Part shown: positions 31,760 to 42,821 of the stretch, piece after piece
Layout: every line of letters starts with the position of its first letter
How positions within the stretch are numbered: position 1 is the stretch's first letter
Source of the DNA: CAG-791 sp045113775
GTDB lineage: Bacteria; Bacillota; Clostridia; Lachnospirales; Lachnospiraceae
Direction of reading: 5' to 3'
DNA: 64,000 bases
Assembly (NCBI GenBank): GCA_045113775.1
Contig: JBGUJH010000067.1
Coordinates: 1 to 64,000 of the forward strand
Position numbers and translations under genes: made by a program
The notes under the pieces: generated by a model
What the model was told of the DNA's origin: nothing
Databases searched by the model: none
Seen by the model: the letters and a program-made list of their open reading frames with translations, nothing else

Positions 31760-33469
31760 TCATCGCACAAGGATTCTGTTTCCTTCATCCGGCTCTCTGA
31801 ACCGCTTCCGGATCGCTTCCGCCACTCTGATCCCGTCCATCGCGGCCGACATGATCCCGCCCGCGTAACCTGCTCCCTCTCCGCAGGGATACAGTCCCTT
31901 TATCTGCGCCTGCATGTCTTCCCCCCTGGGGATCCGCACGGGAGAAGAAGTTCTGGTCTCCAGACCGGCGCACACTGCCTCCGGCCCCGCAAATCCCTCT
32001 ATCTTTTTCTCGAAGAACTCCATGCCCTCTATAAAATCCGAAGTCAGCGCGGAGGGCAGAAGGCCGCTGAGATCTGCTTCCTTCCATTTTCCGCGGATAC
32101 AGAGGTCTGTGCTCTGCAGATACCCGTCTCCGACCGCAGAGTCCGGAGTCGGTGTGCCGGTATTCCCGCCTTCTGCAGCGTCCTTCTGCAGCTGTTCAAA
32201 TCTTTTTTTCAGCAGCTGATATCGCTGGACCGGGACAGTGCCTTCTCCCAGGCAGAATGCCTTTTCCTCCAGCTCCTGCTGAAAGTGCATTCCCTGCAGA
32301 GGGTGGCTTCCGCCGAACTCCTCAGTTCCCACCGTGCAGACGATCGCGCTGTTGGCGCGGCCGCTGTTCCTGGCGTGCTCGCTCATGCCGTTTACGGCGA
32401 TCCTTCCGGGTTCGGAAGAGGCGTCTACAATGTAACCGCCCGGGCACATGCAGAAGGAGTATACGCCTCTGCCGGAAGACGCCCTTGCCGTCAGCTTGTA
32501 ATTTGCCGCGGACAGGCCCAGCTTTTCCATCTCTTCCCTCTCCCAGACGCCGTATTGGGACTTGTCTATAAGGCTCTGGGGATGAGATACGCGAAGCCCC
32601 ACTGCAAAAGCTTTCTGCTCCATAGGGATTCCCCTGTCAAACAGAGACTGCATGGTATCTCTCGCGCTGTGCCCCGGAGCAAGGACGACTGTGTCTGCCT
32701 CTATTTTGCTCCCGTCAGCCATAATGAGAGCGCTGACCGCCCCTCCTGAGATCTCCAGGTCTTGCACCTGCGCTTCAAAACGGACTTCTCCGCCCGCCGC
32801 GATGATCCTCTCCCTGATCGCGGGAATGACCACTCTGAGCTTATCTGTACCGATATGGGGCTTACTCTCATAGAGGATGTCCCCGGGCGCGCCGGCCTCG
32901 GCGAATATTCTCAGGACCTCACCGCTCCTGCCTGTCTTGTCATTGATCTGGGTGTTCAGTTTTCCGTCCGAAAAAGTGCCGGCGCCGCCTTCTCCGAACT
33001 GTATATTGGACGCGGGATCCAGAATCCCGGTCTCCCAATACCGCTCGATATCCCGGCTCCTGTCCTCCACGCGGCGTCCCCGCTCAAGAAGGAGCGGCCT
33101 GTATCCGTGCTCTGCAAGCATCAGCGCGCAGAAAAGTCCTGCGGGACCTGCTCCGATCACAACAGGTCTGTGGGCCATCTGCTCACTTCCCGGGCCGGGA
33201 AAGCGGTAAAACTCCTGCTGCACTGCGGTGATCTCTTTGCTGCGAAGCCTCGCCGCCAGCCTGCGGTCTTCTTTGAGACTGTTTCCGAGTTCCACATCCA
33301 CTGTGTAGATGTCGAAAAGCTGCGGCTTTTTTCGGGCGTCGACTGAATGTCTGCGGATCTCATATCGCAGAGGCTGACCGCCGCTGCGCCTGAGTGTCTT
33401 TGCTATTTTGTCCTCCAGATCCTTCCTGCTGTGTCCGCAGGGAAGTTTCATCTGGGAAATCCTGATCAT
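31760..33469 (-). CDS. FAD-dependent dehydrogenase, COG2509 type
   Basis: A 569-residue flavoprotein with an N-terminal roughly 85-residue domain, then a dinucleotide-binding motif VVIGAGPAGLFCALMLAEHG (about 103-122), GEGGAGTFSDGKLNT, and a C-terminal FAD motif YPCGEGAGYAGGIMSAAMDG. These features fit the uncharacterised COG2509 FAD-dependent dehydrogenase family. Its start overlaps the upstream HI0933-type flavoprotein stop by four bases (ATGA), so the two are translationally coupled. The reaction is unknown. Confidence 0.87.
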   Translation of the reverse strand: MIRISQMKLPCGHSRKDLEDKIAKTLRRSGGQPLRYEIRRHSVDARKKPQLFDIYTVDVELGNSLKEDRRLAARLRSKEITAVQQEFYRFPGPGSEQMAHRPVVIGAGPAGLFCALMLAEHGYRPLLLERGRRVEDRSRDIERYWETGILDPASNIQFGEGGAGTFSDGKLNTQINDKTGRSGEVLRIFAEAGAPGDILYESKPHIGTDKLRVVIPAIRERIIAAGGEVRFEAQVQDLEISGGAVSALIMADGSKIEADTVVLAPGHSARDTMQSLFDRGIPMEQKAFAVGLRVSHPQSLIDKSQYGVWEREEMEKLGLSAANYKLTARASSGRGVYSFCMCPGGYIVDASSEPGRIAVNGMSEHARNSGRANSAIVCTVGTEEFGGSHPLQGMHFQQELEEKAFCLGEGTVPVQRYQLLKKRFEQLQKDAAEGGNTGTPTPDSAVGDGYLQSTDLCIRGKWKEADLSGLLPSALTSDFIEGMEFFEKKIEGFAGPEAVCAGLETRTSSPVRIPRGEDMQAQIKGLYPCGEGAGYAGGIMSAAMDGIRVAEAIRKRFREPDEGNRILVR

Positions 33470-34767
33470 ATGCCGCCGCTCCTTTCCTTAGCCGCTGCTG
33501 TCCCGGCGATCCAACCGCTTGTCATTGCCCACTGCAGGTTATAGCCGCCGCAGATCCCGTCCGCATCCAGCAGTTCCCCCGCCAGATATAGACCCGGGCA
33601 TTTTAATGATTCCAGATCGTCACTCACTTCTGACAGCGGGATGCCGCCCGATGTGACCTGTGCCTGCCTGAAATCACCTGTCCCTGTAATGGCCACTCTC
33701 AGTGCGCGCATGTCCTCCATGATCCCGGCGAGGATCTCCTCCTGCACCTTTGAAGCTTTCTTCTCCGCCTGAAGTCCTTTCTTCCGCAGGATCAGATCCA
33801 GCATCTTCCTGTTTACAAGCCCCAGATAGAACACACTGAGCATACAGTTTCTGTCCTCGCGCATACGTCTGGAGATTTCTGTTCTCCACTTCTTCTCATC
33901 GAAGTCAGGAAGAAGGTCAATGACAGCAGTCACTTTCCCGCCTCGGTCCAGGGCCCTCGCGGCAGCTCCGCTCAGTTGGAATACGGGAATTCCTGATATT
34001 CCTCTGTCCGTCATCTGCAGTTCTCCCCGCTCTGTGAGCGGTTCGGAGCCTTCACATAATAGTGTGATCCGCGCGTCGCAGCGCACGCCCGCGGCAGCCT
34101 TCAGATCCCTGTCATCCGAACAGAGAGGGACCAGCGCCGGAAGGGGTTTTCTCACGGAATGCCCCAGGCTCTCCGCGATCCGGTACATGTCCCCCGAGCA
34201 GCCGTACTGCGGGCCCGCGGCTCCGCCTCCTGACAGGATGGCCTTTCGGGCAAAATAGTGTTCTCCTGACTGTGTTTCAATAAGAAATCTTGTCTCCCCT
34301 CTCTCCCCGCAGGCGCGGACAGACAGCACTCTCTGCTCCGGAATGAACGAAACGCCGGCCTCCCGGAGTATTTTCTCAAAGGCCTCTGCTATTGTAGCTG
34401 CCTGATCTGTCCGGGGATAGACGTACCCCTGTCTGTCGTGGAGAAAGATCCCTTCAGACTCCCAGAAACCTATGTGATCTTCCACGGAAAACCGCGCAAA
34501 AAAGGCGGAGAGGTCCTCCCTCCCGCCTGTATGGTAGCAATTATTATCCATATGGAAGTTTGTCAGATTGCAGCGCCCGTTTCCGGTGGCATAGATCTTT
34601 CTTCCTACGCGGTCATTGGCGTCGAAAAGTAATGTCTGCAGCCCTTTCCGTGCTGCAGATGCCGCCGCCATGCAGCCTGAAGGGCCCGCCCCGATCACTG
34701 CGACATCGCAGGTATGCGCATCGTCTTTGCGATCCATGTGATTGCTGCCGCCTCTTCTCCTGACCAT
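33466..34767 (-). CDS. HI0933/BaiN-like flavoprotein
   Basis: This 433-residue NAD(P)/FAD-dependent oxidoreductase belongs to the HI0933-like (aminoacetone oxidase/BaiN-annotated) family. The FAD motif VIGAGPSGCMAAASAARKG lies near 24-42 and VGRKIYATGNGRCNLTN is the family signature. The C-terminus has GICGGYNLQWAMTSGWIAG. The start at 34767 has GGGAG upstream; an ATG ten codons later (34737) is an alternative. It lies 31 bases after ybeY, in the phoH-ybeY-flavoprotein-FAD dehydrogenase operon. Family members are annotated as bile-acid reductases in some gut bacteria, but no such activity is implied here. Confidence 0.88.
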   Translation of the reverse strand: MVRRRGGSNHMDRKDDAHTCDVAVIGAGPSGCMAAASAARKGLQTLLFDANDRVGRKIYATGNGRCNLTNFHMDNNCYHTGGREDLSAFFARFSVEDHIGFWESEGIFLHDRQGYVYPRTDQAATIAEAFEKILREAGVSFIPEQRVLSVRACGERGETRFLIETQSGEHYFARKAILSGGGAAGPQYGCSGDMYRIAESLGHSVRKPLPALVPLCSDDRDLKAAAGVRCDARITLLCEGSEPLTERGELQMTDRGISGIPVFQLSGAAARALDRGGKVTAVIDLLPDFDEKKWRTEISRRMREDRNCMLSVFYLGLVNRKMLDLILRKKGLQAEKKASKVQEEILAGIMEDMRALRVAITGTGDFRQAQVTSGGIPLSEVSDDLESLKCPGLYLAGELLDADGICGGYNLQWAMTSGWIAGTAAAKERSGGI

Positions 34768-35252
34768 GCAGTGTTCTCCCTCTAACTTCAGTAAATCCTC
34801 AGTCTCTGGTGATCCCCAGTGACGTGAGAGCTAATTCCTGCCTCTTCTCCATCACATCCGCCTCTTCCAGCGTCATGTGGTCGTAACCGCACAGATGGAG
34901 CATACTGTGAGCCACCAGGAACGCGAATTCCCGCAGCTCGGTGTGCCCGTATTCGGCAGCCTGCTCCTTCACCTTCTGCGCATTGATCACTATATCGCCC
35001 AGCATCACGCAGCCGTTGTCCGGGTTGAAGGAGCTGCTGTCAATACTGTCCTCAAAGAGAGCCGGATCATCAAAATTCAATCCCGGAAAAGAGAGGACGT
35101 CCGTCGTCCTGTCAATTCCTCTGAACTCCAAATTGAGGCGGTGTACCTCCTCCGCATCTGTCACCAGAAGAGATATCTCCGCGTCCCCAGGAAAATCCTC
35201 CTGCCGAAGGACTTCCTCGCAGACCTTCTTCGCGATCTGATCCGGATCAAAA

Positions 35253-36239
<987 letters not shown>

Positions 36240-36263
36240 TCGTTCCTCTTTACTCTGTAAAAA

Positions 36264-36298
36264 GGAGCGCGTACCGCATTACCAGCAGTTCGCGCTCC
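36264..36298 (-). terminator. Terminator after the NfnB-like gene
   Basis: GGAGCGCG (36264-36271) and CGCGCTCC (36291-36298) form an 8-bp stem followed by five Ts on the minus strand, 21 bases after the stop codon. Confidence 0.85.
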
Positions 36299-36319
36299 CG
36301 TCTCAATGCTATTACTAAG

Positions 36320-37705
36320 TTACTTCGCGGACAGATATTCGTCAATACCCTTTGCGGCCGCCTTGCCTGCGCCCATCGCCAGGATGACCGTGGCGGCTCC
36401 TGTCACGGCGTCGCCTCCTGCAAATACGCCTTCCTTGGATGTCTGACCTTTCTCCTCGTCAGCTACGATGCAGCCTCTGCGGTTTGCTTCAAGGCCTTTC
36501 GTAGTAGAAGAGATCAGCGGGTTGGGAGATGTTCCGAGGGACATGATGACCGCGTCGCACTCGATGTAGAACTCGGATCCGGGAACCTCAACGGGTCTGC
36601 GTCTCCCTGACGCGTCGGGCTCGCCGAGCTCCATGCGAAGGCATGTAATGCCCTTTACCCATCCGTTTTCATCTGCGTGGATCTCAACGGGATTTGTAAG
36701 AAGGTTGAAAATGATGCCTTCTTCCTTGGCGTGATGGACTTCCTCGCGTCTTGCGGGGAGCTCTTCCTCACTTCTTCTGTAGACGATGTGGGTCTCGGCG
36801 CCAAGACGAAGCGCTGTTCTCGCCGCGTCCATAGCTACGTTTCCGCCGCCTACGATGACCGCCTTTTTCGCCTTCATGATGGGAGTCCTGGAAGTATCGC
36901 TGAAAGCCTTCATAAGGTTACTTCTTGTCAGGTACTCGTTAGCGGAGAATACGCCCATCGCCTGCTCTCCGGGGATTCCCATGAACTTGGGAAGGCCTGC
37001 GCCGGAACCGATAAATACGGCTTCGTAGCCCTCGTTCTTCATGAGGTCATCAATTGTAGCGGATTTGCCGACCACACAGTCAGTCTCTATTTTGACGCCG
37101 AGGGACTTGACGTTCTCGATCTCTTTCTCGACGACCGCTTCCTTGGGAAGACGGAATTCGGGAATACCGTAAACTAGTACGCCGCCCGCTTTGTGCAGAG
37201 CTTCGAAAATAGTGACGTCATAACCGAGTTTGGCCAGATCGCCTGCGCAGGTAAGGCCTGCGGGGCCAGAGCCGATGACAGCTACCTTATGGCCGTTCTT
37301 CTTCTCTGCGCCCTGGGGCTTAATGCCCATCTCGCGCGCTGTATCAGCCACATATCTCTCCAGCTTACCGATGGAGACCGGCTCACCTTTGATGCCTCTG
37401 ACGCACTTGCCTTCGCACTGCGTCTCCTGGGGGCATACGCGGCCGCAGATCGCGGGAAGGGAAGAAGATCTTCCGATTACGTCGTAAGCGCCCTTTACGT
37501 CGCTCTCCTTGACTTTCATGATGAAGCCGGGGATATCGATATTGACGGGACATCCCTGCACACATCTGGGGTTCTTGCAGTTAAGGCAGCGCTGTGCCTC
37601 TGCTTCCGCTTCTTCTTTATTATATCCAAGGCAGACTTCTGCGAAGTTCGTGGCTCTGACCTTGGGATCCTGTTCCCTTACCGGGACTTTCTTCATCATA
37701 TCCAT
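36320..37705 (-). CDS. NfnB / GltA-type NADPH oxidoreductase subunit
   Basis: This 461-residue FAD/Fe-S protein resembles the small subunit of glutamate synthase. N-terminal Cys motifs for two [4Fe-4S] clusters are present (CLNCKNPRCVQGCP near 40-53 and CGRVCPQETQCEGKC near 88-102). FAD-binding VIGSGPAGLTCAGDLAKLG and NAD(P)-binding VIVGGGNVAMDAARTALRLG follow. Because it directly follows an NfnA-like gene by 38 bases, I favour NfnB, the large subunit of the NADH-dependent ferredoxin:NADP+ bifurcating transhydrogenase. Databases often call this protein GltA. The absence of a large glutamate synthase subunit supports the Nfn reading. Confidence 0.88.
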   Translation of the reverse strand: MDMMKKVPVREQDPKVRATNFAEVCLGYNKEEAEAEAQRCLNCKNPRCVQGCPVNIDIPGFIMKVKESDVKGAYDVIGRSSSLPAICGRVCPQETQCEGKCVRGIKGEPVSIGKLERYVADTAREMGIKPQGAEKKNGHKVAVIGSGPAGLTCAGDLAKLGYDVTIFEALHKAGGVLVYGIPEFRLPKEAVVEKEIENVKSLGVKIETDCVVGKSATIDDLMKNEGYEAVFIGSGAGLPKFMGIPGEQAMGVFSANEYLTRSNLMKAFSDTSRTPIMKAKKAVIVGGGNVAMDAARTALRLGAETHIVYRRSEEELPARREEVHHAKEEGIIFNLLTNPVEIHADENGWVKGITCLRMELGEPDASGRRRPVEVPGSEFYIECDAVIMSLGTSPNPLISSTTKGLEANRRGCIVADEEKGQTSKEGVFAGGDAVTGAATVILAMGAGKAAAKGIDEYLSAK

Positions 37706-37743
37706 AGTCGCATGTCCTTTCTGTCACGAATCAGTGACGCTGG

Positions 37744-38622
37744 TCAGTTTCCGCAGTTTCCGCAGCCGCCGTGGTGCGTATCGCCCTCTTTGGCTCTGAG
37801 GTAGAGACGTCCCTCTTCCGTGGCATAAAGCTTCATTCTCTGCATGGCCTGGGCAAAATCTACCTGGTGGCCGTCGAACTCCGGTCCGTCGACACAGGCA
37901 AATTTCACCTTATCGCCTACCATCAGGCGGCATGCGCCGCACATTCCCGTTCCGTCGACCATGATCGGGTTCATGGATACGATCGTCTCGACGCCGAGAG
38001 TCTTAGTGAGCTGACATACGAATTTCATCATGATCATAGGGCCGATCGCCACAACTCTGTCAAAACGCTTTCCTTCATCCCACAGTTTCTGAAGGGCTAC
38101 GCAGACATTTCCGTGAATGCCGTAAGAGCCGTCGTCTGTGCAGATATGAAGGTCTGATACTTCAGCCATCTCCTTTTCAAGGATGATGATGTCCTTAGTC
38201 CTTGCGCCCTGGATGCAGTCAACCGTGACGCCGTTATTCTTGAGCCACTTGAGCTGGCAGTACACAGGGGCAGTTCCAACTCCGCCGGCAATGAAGCAGA
38301 TCTTCATCTTCTTAAGTTCTTCCAAAGGAAGCTCAGTCAGATCGGAAGGCTTGCCAAGAGGGCCGACCATATCCGCGAAGCTGTCTCCGACTTCCAGAGA
38401 AGACATGCGGTAGGTGTCTCCGCCGATGACCTGAAATACGATCTGCACGATTCCCTTCTCACTGTCGTAATCACAGATAGTCAGAGGGATCCTCTCGCCT
38501 TCCTCGTCCACGCGGACGATCAGGAATTGTCCGGGGAGTGCATACTTGGCAATTCTGGGAGCCTCAACATCCATCAGGTAAATGTTGGGGGCCAGGTTCT
38601 CCTTCTTGATGATCTTGAACAT
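37744..38622 (-). CDS. NfnA / DHOD electron-transfer-like FAD-NAD subunit
   Basis: The 292-residue ferredoxin reductase-like protein related to dihydroorotate dehydrogenase electron-transfer subunits is the likely NfnA partner of the next gene. FAD motif RIPLTICDYD and NAD-binding ICFIAGGVGTAPVYCQLKWL are visible. Iron-sulfur Cys residues lie in DGTGMCGACRLMVGDKVKFAC. The C-terminus ends in a short Cys-rich tail, HHGGCGNCGN, whose role is unclear. The start is the ATG after GGAGG. A possible promoter (TTGTAT, 18 bases, TATCAT) precedes the pair. Confidence 0.88.
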   Translation of the reverse strand: MFKIIKKENLAPNIYLMDVEAPRIAKYALPGQFLIVRVDEEGERIPLTICDYDSEKGIVQIVFQVIGGDTYRMSSLEVGDSFADMVGPLGKPSDLTELPLEELKKMKICFIAGGVGTAPVYCQLKWLKNNGVTVDCIQGARTKDIIILEKEMAEVSDLHICTDDGSYGIHGNVCVALQKLWDEGKRFDRVVAIGPMIMMKFVCQLTKTLGVETIVSMNPIMVDGTGMCGACRLMVGDKVKFACVDGPEFDGHQVDFAQAMQRMKLYATEEGRLYLRAKEGDTHHGGCGNCGN

Positions 38623-38761
38623 AAAAACCTCCATCTTAATTGCATAAACGCATAGTTAAAACGTATTCAGATGTATAGCGCCCGCAGTGCGTGACCTATA
38701 TCCGCCTGAGTTATGATATCACTTCTGCATACTTTAATACAATAGCGTACTTGTGCCATTA

Positions 38762-39454
38762 TCACTCATTTGTGATCTGATAAGTCCCGGTGACTGTACT
38801 GCTCTTAAGTCCGTAACGGTTTATAAAGAAAGCCTTAACAGTATAGATCCCCGGCCTTAGCAGAATCGGGTCATTATAAAGATTGCTCTTCTCCGTCGGC
38901 TCAGTGCCGTCGATCGTATAAAAGACAGCTCCGACACCCTGGCTCTCTATATACAGCTCCAGACTGCCCTCATAGGTCCCCGGCGGATCGCGGAAAACCG
39001 GGTCGTAGACCAGATAATTGTAATATCTGCTCTTTACTGACTCCACACCGCTCCCTTCCAAGAGCGTTGCGAGTTTTCCGTATTCTTCCTCCTGCGTGCA
39101 GATTGAAACGATCCGCTCCCAGGCCTCATCATATTCCGGCTGCCCTTCCTGCGTGTTCTTGACGACGCGCATCGCCTCGCTTAGCGCCTGGTCTGTATCT
39201 CCCGCTTCCTGCAGGTACTGCGCTTTCTTCAGATGCAGAGCTTCGTCGGAACAGTTCCCGTCATCAGCGGACTCAAGCGCTTTGTCGATGGTTCTCACTG
39301 CATCCGCATAAGATCCTTCAGCTGCCAATGATTCTGCCTTTTCCAGAAGTGCTTCCCTGGTATTAGCCTGCTTGTGTTTATAGGCTCCGAAAGAAGCTGC
39401 CATGACAACCGCGATGAGAAATAAAGCGGCTGCCGCCTTCAGTTTACCGGTCAT
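38762..39454 (-). CDS. Membrane protein with chitobiase C-terminal-like domain
   Basis: A 230-residue protein with an N-terminal hydrophobic anchor (about 7-24), a helical region with two Ala-rich repeats resembling TPR units (about 35-125), and a C-terminal beta domain GVGAVFYTIDGTEPTEKSNLY...PGIYTVKAFFINRYGLKS. That last part matches the CHB_HEX_C_1 motif (YTxDGTxPT), a small beta-sandwich found at the end of surface proteins and glycosidases. No catalytic domain is seen. It follows ftsK by 19 bases with GGGAG upstream, suggesting co-expression and perhaps a division- or envelope-related role. Confidence 0.8.
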   Translation of the reverse strand: MTGKLKAAAALFLIAVVMAASFGAYKHKQANTREALLEKAESLAAEGSYADAVRTIDKALESADDGNCSDEALHLKKAQYLQEAGDTDQALSEAMRVVKNTQEGQPEYDEAWERIVSICTQEEEYGKLATLLEGSGVESVKSRYYNYLVYDPVFRDPPGTYEGSLELYIESQGVGAVFYTIDGTEPTEKSNLYNDPILLRPGIYTVKAFFINRYGLKSSTVTGTYQITNE

Positions 39455-39473
39455 TATATACTCCCTGCTGAAC

Positions 39474-42400
39474 TTACATATCTTCTAAATACTGTTCAAA
39501 AGTCGGCATATCCATAAGGACTGTCCTGGCCTTTGTTCCGTTCTCTTCGGAGACGACGCCCGCTTCCGTGAGCTGGTCCATGATCCTTGCCGCCCTGTTA
39601 AACCCGATCTTGAACACACGCTGCAGCATGCCGATCGAGGCCTTGTTCTTCTCAATGATAAAACGCCCGGCATCTGCAAAATGCTCATCGTAACCTGAAT
39701 TTCCCTTCAGGTCCGAACCGTTCCCTTCCTGGCCCGACGCGGCAATGCCGTCGATCGCGCTGTCGATCTCCTTCATGGAGCTCTCATTGGCAGAATTGTT
39801 TGCTTTGATATAGCTCACGACATTCTGCACCTCTTCATCTGAGATGAAAGCTCCTTGGATCCTCGCAGGCTTAGGGTAGTTCTGAGGATAGAACAGCATA
39901 TCGCCCTTGCCGATCAGTTTCTCCGCGCCCGCCATATCGAGGATCGTTCTGGAATCCACCTGGCTGGTGACCGCAAAAGCAATGCGGCTGGGCATATTTG
40001 CTTTGATGAGGCCGGTGATGACATCTACGGAAGGTCTCTGCGTGGCAATGATCAGATGGATGCCCGCCGCTCTTGCCAGCTGGGCGAGACGGCAGATCGA
40101 GGTCTCTACGTCGTTCTTTGCGACCATCATCAGATCAGCAAGCTCATCGACGATGACGACCAGCCTGGAAAGGACTTTCTCATTCTCTCCGGCTTCGTCT
40201 CCCTTTGCCTTGACCATCGCATTGTATCCGTTGAGGTCCCTGGTGCCGGACTTTGCGAAGAGCGCATATCTGCGCTCCATTTCCGCCACAGCCCAGTTAA
40301 GTGCAGCCGACGCTTTTTTGACATCGGTGACAACAGGGATCATAAGGTGCGGGATCCCGTTGTAAACACTCAGTTCGACTACTTTGGGATCGATCATGAT
40401 CATCTGAACCTCATCAGGCGAGGCCTTATATAAGATACTCATGATGATCGTATTGATGCAGACCGATTTGCCCGATCCTGTCGCTCCGGCGATCAGCAGA
40501 TGCGGCATTTTGGCAATATCCGTGACTACCGTATTTCCGCCTATGTCCTTGCCGACGGCAAAAGCCAGGCGGCTCTTGGCCCCTCTGAACTCCTGCGTCT
40601 CCAGAATGTCTCTGAGCGCGACAACAGAAGAATGCTTGTTGGGCACTTCGATACCGATCGCGGGTTTTCCGGGAATCGGTGCCTCGATCCTGATATCGAC
40701 TGCGGCCAGGCTCAGTTTGATGTCGTTGGCCAGATTGACGATCCTGCTTACTTTGACGCCCTGCTCGGGCTGCATCTCATACCTGGTAATCGAAGGGCCC
40801 TGGCTGATATCCGTCATGGTCACATTGACGCCGAAGGTACGCAGTGTCTCCTGCAGTCTGTAAGCGGTCTCCTGCAGTTCCCTGTCAGTCTCCGCGTTGT
40901 GTCCCGCCTCGCCTTTCTGCATCAGGCTGAAGGGCGGAAAGCTGTATTTGCGGTTCTCTTTGCTCCTCGCCTGTCCGCTCAGGGCAGTCCGGCCGGCTCC
41001 CTGAGAAGCGCCTTCGCCCCGGTCTCTGTGGACCTGAATGCCCTCAATATCCTCGTCCTGAACTTCCTGCTTTTCGTCCGTTTTTCCGGGAACCTGTCTT
41101 GCCGTCACAGTCGTTTTTGTCGGCGCAGCAGATTCAGCGGCACTTACCGGCTGAGGCTTACGTGTGCCTGTGTTCACCGAAGAATTATCCTGCTCTTCCT
41201 GCGCGGCTTCGATCGCAGCTATTTCTTCCTCTGTGAGAGCATCCGCTCCCCAAGGTGCTTCCTCGACATTTGCGGGTTCCTGTTCTTTCAGCACGGTTTC
41301 CGAGCCGCGTGACGATCTCTCTGCTCTTTCCTGCTGCGCGTTGAAGGAAGACATGCCGCCTGCGTCCGCAATGTCAGGACGGCTGCCGCTTACAAGCTGT
41401 TCGGCTGCGCTCTCCTTTGCATAGACTCTCCGCATTCCCCTCTCATTATCCTCCTGATAGAAAGGGAAATGGAGCTCATCATTGCTCTCTCCCGAGTCTT
41501 TGGACTGCGTAAAGACAGTCATGGTGGCACGGCCTTGTCTGCCTGCATAACCGGTTCCCTCCGCCGGATCGATTTTGATAAGGCCTTCGGATTCCACCCT
41601 TACAGTGTTGGCATCCGGTCTCAGGATCCTCTCTGAGGGTTCACCCTGCGTTTCATTTACGGGAACAGCGCTGACATGGACCTCCTCCGCTCTCTTCGGA
41701 GCTTCCCTGTCCCTGTCCAGAAAACGGATCCCGTGCGCTGTCCCGGTCCTGATCCTCTCCGGTGAGCTTCCTGTTTCCTTCCTGTCCGTTGTTTTCGGGG
41801 ACTTGCGGTTTCTTCTGAAGAGCGTGGATCCCTCATCGAGGCCGAAATCCTCTTCCTCCTCAGCATCCTGCGCGGACAGCTCGATCATGGTCTCGCTCAT
41901 ATCCGGCAGACCTCTTCTCTTTTCTTCTTCCAAACGCTTTTCTTCTCTGAGGCGGCGCCTTTCCTCTCTGTTGGCGCGCTCCTTCTCCTGAAGTTCTTCG
42001 CGTTCTATCCTGTCTCTCTCTTTTTCCCGGGCAATGGCTTCCCTTCGTCTTGCGGAAGCTTCCCTGGCAGCCGCCGCCTTTGCCTTTCGCTTCTCCATGA
42101 AGGAGGGGTCGCCTCTGCGGATTCTCTCCTGCTCTGCCTTTCTGTACACCTCAACAGGTGAGAACTGCGTCAGGACCATAAGGAAGATCAATATCAGAAG
42201 GACCAGCACAAAGATCGATCCGACGTTTTTCAGAAGCCCGTACATGAAATGGGCTGCTGTACCTCCGATCAGGCCGCCGCCTTCTTTTGACGCGGCACAG
42301 CGGCTGAAGATCGCGGACGCGTCATAATTCTGCGCTTTTCCCGGCTCTCCGCTTATGAATTCAAAAAGTGTGCATGCACAGAACAAGAGCATCACAAGTG

Positions 42401-42755
42401 CCGCTGTCCTCGCGGGCAACGTTCTTTTTCCCATATTCGAAATGATAAAGATCACAGTGACAAATATGAACACCGGAACAATATAAGCGACGGTGCCGAA
42501 TACTCCGAACATAAAAGAAGAGACTGTTTTACCGGCCACTCCTCCGTATCCGAACTCCGCGATCATCACAAAGGCCAGCAGGCCGAAAAGGATCAGCAGG
42601 CGAATATCCCGCCTCACTTCCATCGCTCTCTTTTCTTCCAGGGCAAGCCTTTCTGACTCGGCTTTCGTCATTCTTTTCGATGTACTTGTATTTCTGCGCG
42701 TACTTGTCTTCTTTTTCTCTTTACCTGAACTCCTTTTCGTCTTGGTTGAAGCCAT
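39474..42755 (-). CDS. ftsK: DNA translocase FtsK/SpoIIIE
   Basis: The 1093-residue protein pumps chromosomal DNA through the division or sporulation septum. Four or so membrane segments lie between about 50 and 200. A long charged, low-complexity linker (about 210-600) follows, then the motor with Walker A GATGSGKSVCINT and Walker B LVVIVDELADLMM, and a C-terminal gamma winged-helix domain (SIGMLQRVFKIGFNRAARIMDQL). The linker is longer than in B. subtilis SpoIIIE (about 790 residues in total), as is common in Lachnospiraceae. A 59-residue acidic ORF lies 66 bases upstream. Confidence 0.96.
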   Translation of the reverse strand: MASTKTKRSSGKEKKKTSTRRNTSTSKRMTKAESERLALEEKRAMEVRRDIRLLILFGLLAFVMIAEFGYGGVAGKTVSSFMFGVFGTVAYIVPVFIFVTVIFIISNMGKRTLPARTAALVMLLFCACTLFEFISGEPGKAQNYDASAIFSRCAASKEGGGLIGGTAAHFMYGLLKNVGSIFVLVLLILIFLMVLTQFSPVEVYRKAEQERIRRGDPSFMEKRKAKAAAAREASARRREAIAREKERDRIEREELQEKERANREERRRLREEKRLEEEKRRGLPDMSETMIELSAQDAEEEEDFGLDEGSTLFRRNRKSPKTTDRKETGSSPERIRTGTAHGIRFLDRDREAPKRAEEVHVSAVPVNETQGEPSERILRPDANTVRVESEGLIKIDPAEGTGYAGRQGRATMTVFTQSKDSGESNDELHFPFYQEDNERGMRRVYAKESAAEQLVSGSRPDIADAGGMSSFNAQQERAERSSRGSETVLKEQEPANVEEAPWGADALTEEEIAAIEAAQEEQDNSSVNTGTRKPQPVSAAESAAPTKTTVTARQVPGKTDEKQEVQDEDIEGIQVHRDRGEGASQGAGRTALSGQARSKENRKYSFPPFSLMQKGEAGHNAETDRELQETAYRLQETLRTFGVNVTMTDISQGPSITRYEMQPEQGVKVSRIVNLANDIKLSLAAVDIRIEAPIPGKPAIGIEVPNKHSSVVALRDILETQEFRGAKSRLAFAVGKDIGGNTVVTDIAKMPHLLIAGATGSGKSVCINTIIMSILYKASPDEVQMIMIDPKVVELSVYNGIPHLMIPVVTDVKKASAALNWAVAEMERRYALFAKSGTRDLNGYNAMVKAKGDEAGENEKVLSRLVVIVDELADLMMVAKNDVETSICRLAQLARAAGIHLIIATQRPSVDVITGLIKANMPSRIAFAVTSQVDSRTILDMAGAEKLIGKGDMLFYPQNYPKPARIQGAFISDEEVQNVVSYIKANNSANESSMKEIDSAIDGIAASGQEGNGSDLKGNSGYDEHFADAGRFIIEKNKASIGMLQRVFKIGFNRAARIMDQLTEAGVVSEENGTKARTVLMDMPTFEQYLEDM

Positions 42756-42821
42756 ACGATCTGTAAACCTTCCTTAATCTGCTGCAAATGTCCGCCGTCA
42801 ACGATCCGGAGAGCGCGGGGA

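Noticed and set aside
36320..38622. Glutamate synthase operon
   Set aside because: The 461-residue protein resembles GltA/GltD, but there is no large glutamine amidotransferase subunit and the partner is an NfnA-like protein.
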